A DNA stretch of 64,000 nt from Nocardioides daeguensis (lineage in GTDB: Bacteria; Actinomycetota; Actinomycetes; Propionibacteriales; Nocardioidaceae), in NCBI RefSeq assembly GCF_019192965.1, contig NZ_JAHTKU010000004.1:273193-337192 (forward strand), in the 5' to 3' direction. Positions within the stretch are counted from its first letter, which is position 1. Every line of letters begins with the position of its first letter. This document shows, in pieces, positions 61,402 through 64,000 of the stretch. The position numbers and the translations under genes are program-made. The notes under the pieces are model-generated. The model was not told where the DNA came from. It did not search any database and worked only from the letters and a program-made list of their open reading frames with translations.

Positions 61402-62175
61402 CTACCCGATGGGTTGGAAGGTGCTGCGCTTCGGCTCCACCCCGTCGCCCGACGAGCGGCCGGTGACCCGGCGCTGGACCCACGGCGCGAGGTGGGTGCG
61501 GGCCCAGGCGAGATTGGCGGCGCGCCGCTCGCGGGCGCTCAGGAGGGGCGCCGGGACCGGCGGGATCGGCTGCAGGTCGTGGGCGACGCCGAGGGCGTCG
61601 AGGGCGGCGATGGCGACCGCCTGGTGACCGACGTCGTTGAGGTGGAGGCGGTCCTCGTCCATCACCTCCGCGACCTTCCACCCCCGCATCCGCCACATGT
61701 CGACCAAGGTCGCGCCGTGCTTCTCGGCGATCTCGCGGGCCCACTCGTTGAAGATCGCGGTCCGGCCGCGGATCAGCTTCATCACGGCGCTGTCGCCGGT
61801 GTCGGCGATGGTGAACATCATGACGTGGGCACCGCTGGCGGTGAGCCGGCCGATCGCCTCGTCGTACGACGCCGCGAGGGCGTCGAGGTCGACCTTGGGC
61901 CGCAGCACGTCGTTGCCGCCGCCGTGGATGCTGACCAGGTCGGGGCCGAGCGCGATCGCGGCGTCGACCTGCTCCTCGATGATCGCGGGAAGCTTGCGGC
62001 CCCGGATCGCGAGGTTGGCGTAGCCGAACTCGGCGCCCTCGGCGGCGGCCGCCGCGGCCAGCGCCTCCGCAGTGCGGTCGGCCCATCCCCGCAGACCGTT
62101 GGGACGCGCCGGGTCGGGGTCACCGACCCCTTCGGTGAACGAGTCGCCCAGAGCGACGTACGTGCGGAAGGTCAT
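61402..62175 (-). CDS. SGNH/GDSL hydrolase (intracellular)
   Basis: 257 residues from the ATG at 62175 (MTFRTYVALGDSFTEGVGDPDPARPNGLRGWADR). The SGNH blocks are GDSFTEG (Ser), NLAIRGRKL (Gly), GGGNDVLRP (Asn) and DRLHLNDVGHQ (Asp-x-x-His). There is no signal peptide, unlike the lipoprotein at 41905-42771, so it is probably cytoplasmic. It hydrolyses esters; the substrate is unknown. It is divergent from dcd with 76 bp between starts. Confidence 0.93.
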   Translation of the reverse strand: MTFRTYVALGDSFTEGVGDPDPARPNGLRGWADRTAEALAAAAAAEGAEFGYANLAIRGRKLPAIIEEQVDAAIALGPDLVSIHGGGNDVLRPKVDLDALAASYDEAIGRLTASGAHVMMFTIADTGDSAVMKLIRGRTAIFNEWAREIAEKHGATLVDMWRMRGWKVAEVMDEDRLHLNDVGHQAVAIAALDALGVAHDLQPIPPVPAPLLSARERRAANLAWARTHLAPWVQRRVTGRSSGDGVEPKRSTFQPIG

Positions 62176-62251
62176 CTGAGCATTCTGCGCCCGTGACCGC
62201 CGCCACTCGCCGGCAGGTGGGTCGACAGGCGGGGCCGGTAGGGTGCGGGGC

Positions 62252-62827
62252 GTGCTGCTCAGCGACCGCGACATCACCGCCGAGATCGACGCCGGACGGA
62301 TCGCCCTCGAACCCTACGAGCCCGCCATGCTGCAGCCGTCGTCCATCGACGTGCGCCTGGACCGGTTCTTCCGGGTCTTCGACAACCACAAGTACCCGTC
62401 GATCGACCCGGCCGCCGACCAGTCCGACCTCACCCGGGTGGTGGAGCCGGAGGGCGAGGAGCCGTTCATCCTGCACCCGGGCGAGTTCGTGCTCGGCTCG
62501 ACGTACGAGGTCGTCACCCTGCCCGACGACATCGCCGCACGCGTCGAGGGCAAGTCGTCCCTGGGCCGGCTCGGGCTGCTCACCCACGCGACCGCCGGCT
62601 TCGTGGACCCCGGGTTCTCCGGCCACGTCACGCTCGAGCTCGCCAACGTGGCGACGCTGCCGATCAAGCTCTACCCCGGCATGAAGATCGGCCAGTTCTG
62701 CTTCTTCCGGCTCTCCTCGCCGAGCGAGCACCCGTACGGCTCGGAGAAGTACGGCTCGCGCTACCAGGGCCAGCGCGGCCCGACGCCGTCGCGCTCGTTC
62801 CAGAACTTCCACCGCACGCAGATCTGA
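62252..62827 (+). CDS. dcd: dCTP deaminase
   Basis: 191 residues from the GTG at 62252, the usual family length. Motifs: [13 protein letters not shown] at the start, [16 protein letters not shown] (nucleotide-binding), [31 protein letters not shown] (catalytic Arg/Glu region), [18 protein letters not shown], and the C-terminal lid ending [14 protein letters not shown]. The enzyme turns dCTP into dUTP (or dUMP in bifunctional forms) for dTTP synthesis. Repeat copy C follows the stop. Confidence 0.96.
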   Translation: MLLSDRDITAEIDAGRIALEPYEPAMLQPSSIDVRLDRFFRVFDNHKYPSIDPAADQSDLTRVVEPEGEEPFILHPGEFVLGSTYEVVTLPDDIAARVEGKSSLGRLGLLTHATAGFVDPGFSGHVTLELANVATLPIKLYPGMKIGQFCFFRLSSPSEHPYGSEKYGSRYQGQRGPTPSRSFQNFHRTQI

Positions 62828-62841
62828 CACGGACGCACTTC

Positions 62842-62906
62842 ATGCGCTGGTCAGGCGTTGCAACCCCTGACAAGCGCATGAATCCCCGGACATCCGGGGA
62901 TCCATG
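62842..62906. repeat. Dispersed double-hairpin repeat, family 2, copy C
   Basis: First hairpin (62842-62879) with arms ATGCGCTGGTCAGGCGTTG and the complement of CAACCCCTGACAAGCGCAT; it has a few mismatches relative to copy B. Second hairpin (62877-62906) with arms CATGAATCCCCGGA around CA. It is placed 14 bp after the dcd stop and ends four bases before the IdeR box. Confidence 0.92.
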
Positions 62907-62910
62907 CAGG

Positions 62911-62929
62911 TTAGGTTAGCCTGACCTGC
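62911..62929. promoter_or_regulatory. IdeR/DtxR iron box
   Basis: TTAGGTTAGCCTGACCTGC matches the 19-bp iron-box consensus TTAGGTTAGGCTAACCTAA at 15 positions. It ends one base before the ATG at 62930, so iron-loaded IdeR would block transcription and initiation directly. Confidence 0.82.
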
Positions 62930-63916
62930 ATGACCGTCGACCAGAACGAGTACGTCGCCACGCTGCCGATGCTCCTCACCGAGCTCGAGGTCGTGCGCGC
63001 CGAGCGGGTCTCGCCGTCCTTCGTGCGGGTCGAGCTCGGCGGCGACGCGCTGGCCGAGCTCGGTCCGGACGGGCCGGCGTACGACCAGCGGATCAAGCTG
63101 ATCTTCCCCAACACGGCGGGCGAGCTGCCGTCCTTCGCCGACGCCGACGCGTCGTGGTGGACCACCTGGATGAAGATCCCGGAGGACCAGCGGGGCTCGC
63201 TGCGGACCTACACGATCCGCGACCGGCTCGGCGAGGGCGTCGACACCCGACTGGTCGTCGACATCGTCGTGCACGAGGGTGACGAGCACAGCGACAACCC
63301 GCTCGACGGCGCCGGCAACCGCTGGGCACTCCAGGCCGCGCCCGGGCAGCGGCTGGTGACCCTGGCGCCGCGCAAGGGCCACGAGTTCGGGGGCATCGAG
63401 TGGTCCCCCGGTACGGCGACCCGGCTGTTGCTCGTCGGCGACGAGACCGCCGTCCCGGCGATCCGGGGCGTGCTGCGCGACCTGCCGGACGACGCGACCG
63501 GGGCGGCGTACGTCGAGGTGCCGGTCGACGCCGACGTGCAGGAGATCGTCTCCCCGGCCGGCGTCCGGGTCACGTGGCTGCCGCGCAACGGCAGCCCGCG
63601 CGGCGAGCGGCTGCACGCGGCGGTCCTCGACCACCTGACCGGCACCGCGCCCACCGAGTCGGTGGTCGTGACCGACGACGAGATCGACCCCGACCTGTGG
63701 GAGACGCCGGTGCACTCCTCCTCCGGCGAGGAGGTGGCCGCGGCGACCGCGGTCCCGACCGGGGACGCGCCCTACGCCGGGCTGTACGCGTGGATCGCGG
63801 GTGAGTCAAAGGTGGTGACCGGTCTGCGGCGCAAGCTGGTCAACGACCTCGGGCTCGACCGTCGCCAGGTCGCCTTCATGGGCTACTGGCGCGAGGGCGT
63901 GTCGATGCGGAGCTGA
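62930..63916 (+). CDS. Siderophore-interacting protein (FAD-dependent ferric reductase)
   Basis: 328 residues from the ATG at 62930. FAD-binding domain: VSPSFVRVELGGDALAEL, then RTYTIRD and VDIVVHEG; NAD-binding region: LLLVGDETAVPAIRGVLRDLP. The C-terminal KVVTGLRRKLVNDLGLDRRQVAFMGYWREG is the typical SIP ending. It reduces Fe(III) in siderophores to release iron in the cytoplasm. The IdeR box immediately upstream implies repression when iron is plentiful. Confidence 0.94.
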   Translation: MTVDQNEYVATLPMLLTELEVVRAERVSPSFVRVELGGDALAELGPDGPAYDQRIKLIFPNTAGELPSFADADASWWTTWMKIPEDQRGSLRTYTIRDRLGEGVDTRLVVDIVVHEGDEHSDNPLDGAGNRWALQAAPGQRLVTLAPRKGHEFGGIEWSPGTATRLLLVGDETAVPAIRGVLRDLPDDATGAAYVEVPVDADVQEIVSPAGVRVTWLPRNGSPRGERLHAAVLDHLTGTAPTESVVVTDDEIDPDLWETPVHSSSGEEVAAATAVPTGDAPYAGLYAWIAGESKVVTGLRRKLVNDLGLDRRQVAFMGYWREGVSMRS

Positions 63917-63937
63917 GGCGGCGGCTCGTCCCCCCGA

Positions 63938-64000
63938 TCGTGGGGGGGGGAGGGGGGGGGGGGGTGGGGGGCCCCAAAAACGCCCCCCCCAGCGGAGGGA
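63938..64000. other. Homopolymer-rich tail, probably unreliable sequence
   Basis: From about 63938 the sequence becomes runs of G interrupted by single A or T, then GGCCCCAAAAACGCCCCCCCAGCGG. Nothing coding is seen. The left part, CCCCCCGATCGTGGGGGG, may be a true terminator hairpin of the SIP gene, but the rest looks like base-calling or assembly error at a contig end. Confidence 0.75.

Overview
The window is 64 kb of very GC-rich chromosome from a high-GC actinobacterium, probably Nocardioides or a close relative. Signs are many GTG starts, an HspR-controlled dnaK-grpE-dnaJ-hspR operon, a mycothiol-type DinB/MDMPI enzyme, F420-type oxidoreductases, PucR-type and LuxR (LAL) regulators, IdeR- and KstR-like operators, and DUF3151/DUF1918/DUF4393/FBP-domain genes. 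I see no prophage, CRISPR array, insertion sequence or plasmid functions. It reads as ordinary core and accessory chromosome with several families of intergenic palindromic repeats.

Layout. 1-9.8 kb: end of a class I lysyl-tRNA synthetase, DUF3151, an MFS exporter, ilvA, class II aldolase, a SigE-type sigma factor with a membrane partner, a SpoU/TrmH RNA methylase, DedA, pyrE and an aminotransferase. 9.9-23 kb: stress chaperones (clpB, and dnaK-grpE-dnaJ-hspR with matching HAIR operators), an XRE regulator with a repeat-rich C-terminus, and a DUF445/DUF4393 pair. 23-29 kb: a lipid/steroid-flavoured block (LLM oxidoreductase, DUF1214, SDR, sulfotransferase-fold protein, Ddn-like reductase) with KstR-like operators; a third such operator lies at 57.6 kb before an NTF2-like gene. 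29-38 kb: P450, large LAL regulator, nitroreductase and ABC exporter. 38-46.5 kb: two PucR-type regulators, malyl-CoA lyase plus a CitE-like lyase, and a flavodoxin-reductase/fatty-acid-desaturase operon. 46.6-49 kb: an unrecognised two-gene unit with secreted or membrane features. 49-56 kb: beta-oxidation genes sharing an operator-like palindrome, two duplicated Cys-rich miniproteins around a DUF1294 gene, SDR, MDMPI-like enzyme and a secreted GH43-like protein. 56-64 kb: Rrf2 regulator, FBP zinc protein, DUF2461, a frameshifted phospholipase-D-like gene, tRNA-Gly(CCC), dcd, and a siderophore-interacting protein behind an IdeR box. The last 60 bases are homopolymer-rich and look like poor sequence.

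The most unusual signals are: (i) two families of dispersed double palindromes at gene ends, each with three copies; (ii) the split KstR-like regulon; (iii) the duplicated CxxCGH/CDC miniproteins; (iv) a 230-bp segment bounded by 19-bp inverted repeats upstream of dnaK; (v) a shared 16-bp operator-like sequence before an enoyl-CoA hydratase and a FadE5-like dehydrogenase. All functional calls come from reading the translations; no database search was run.
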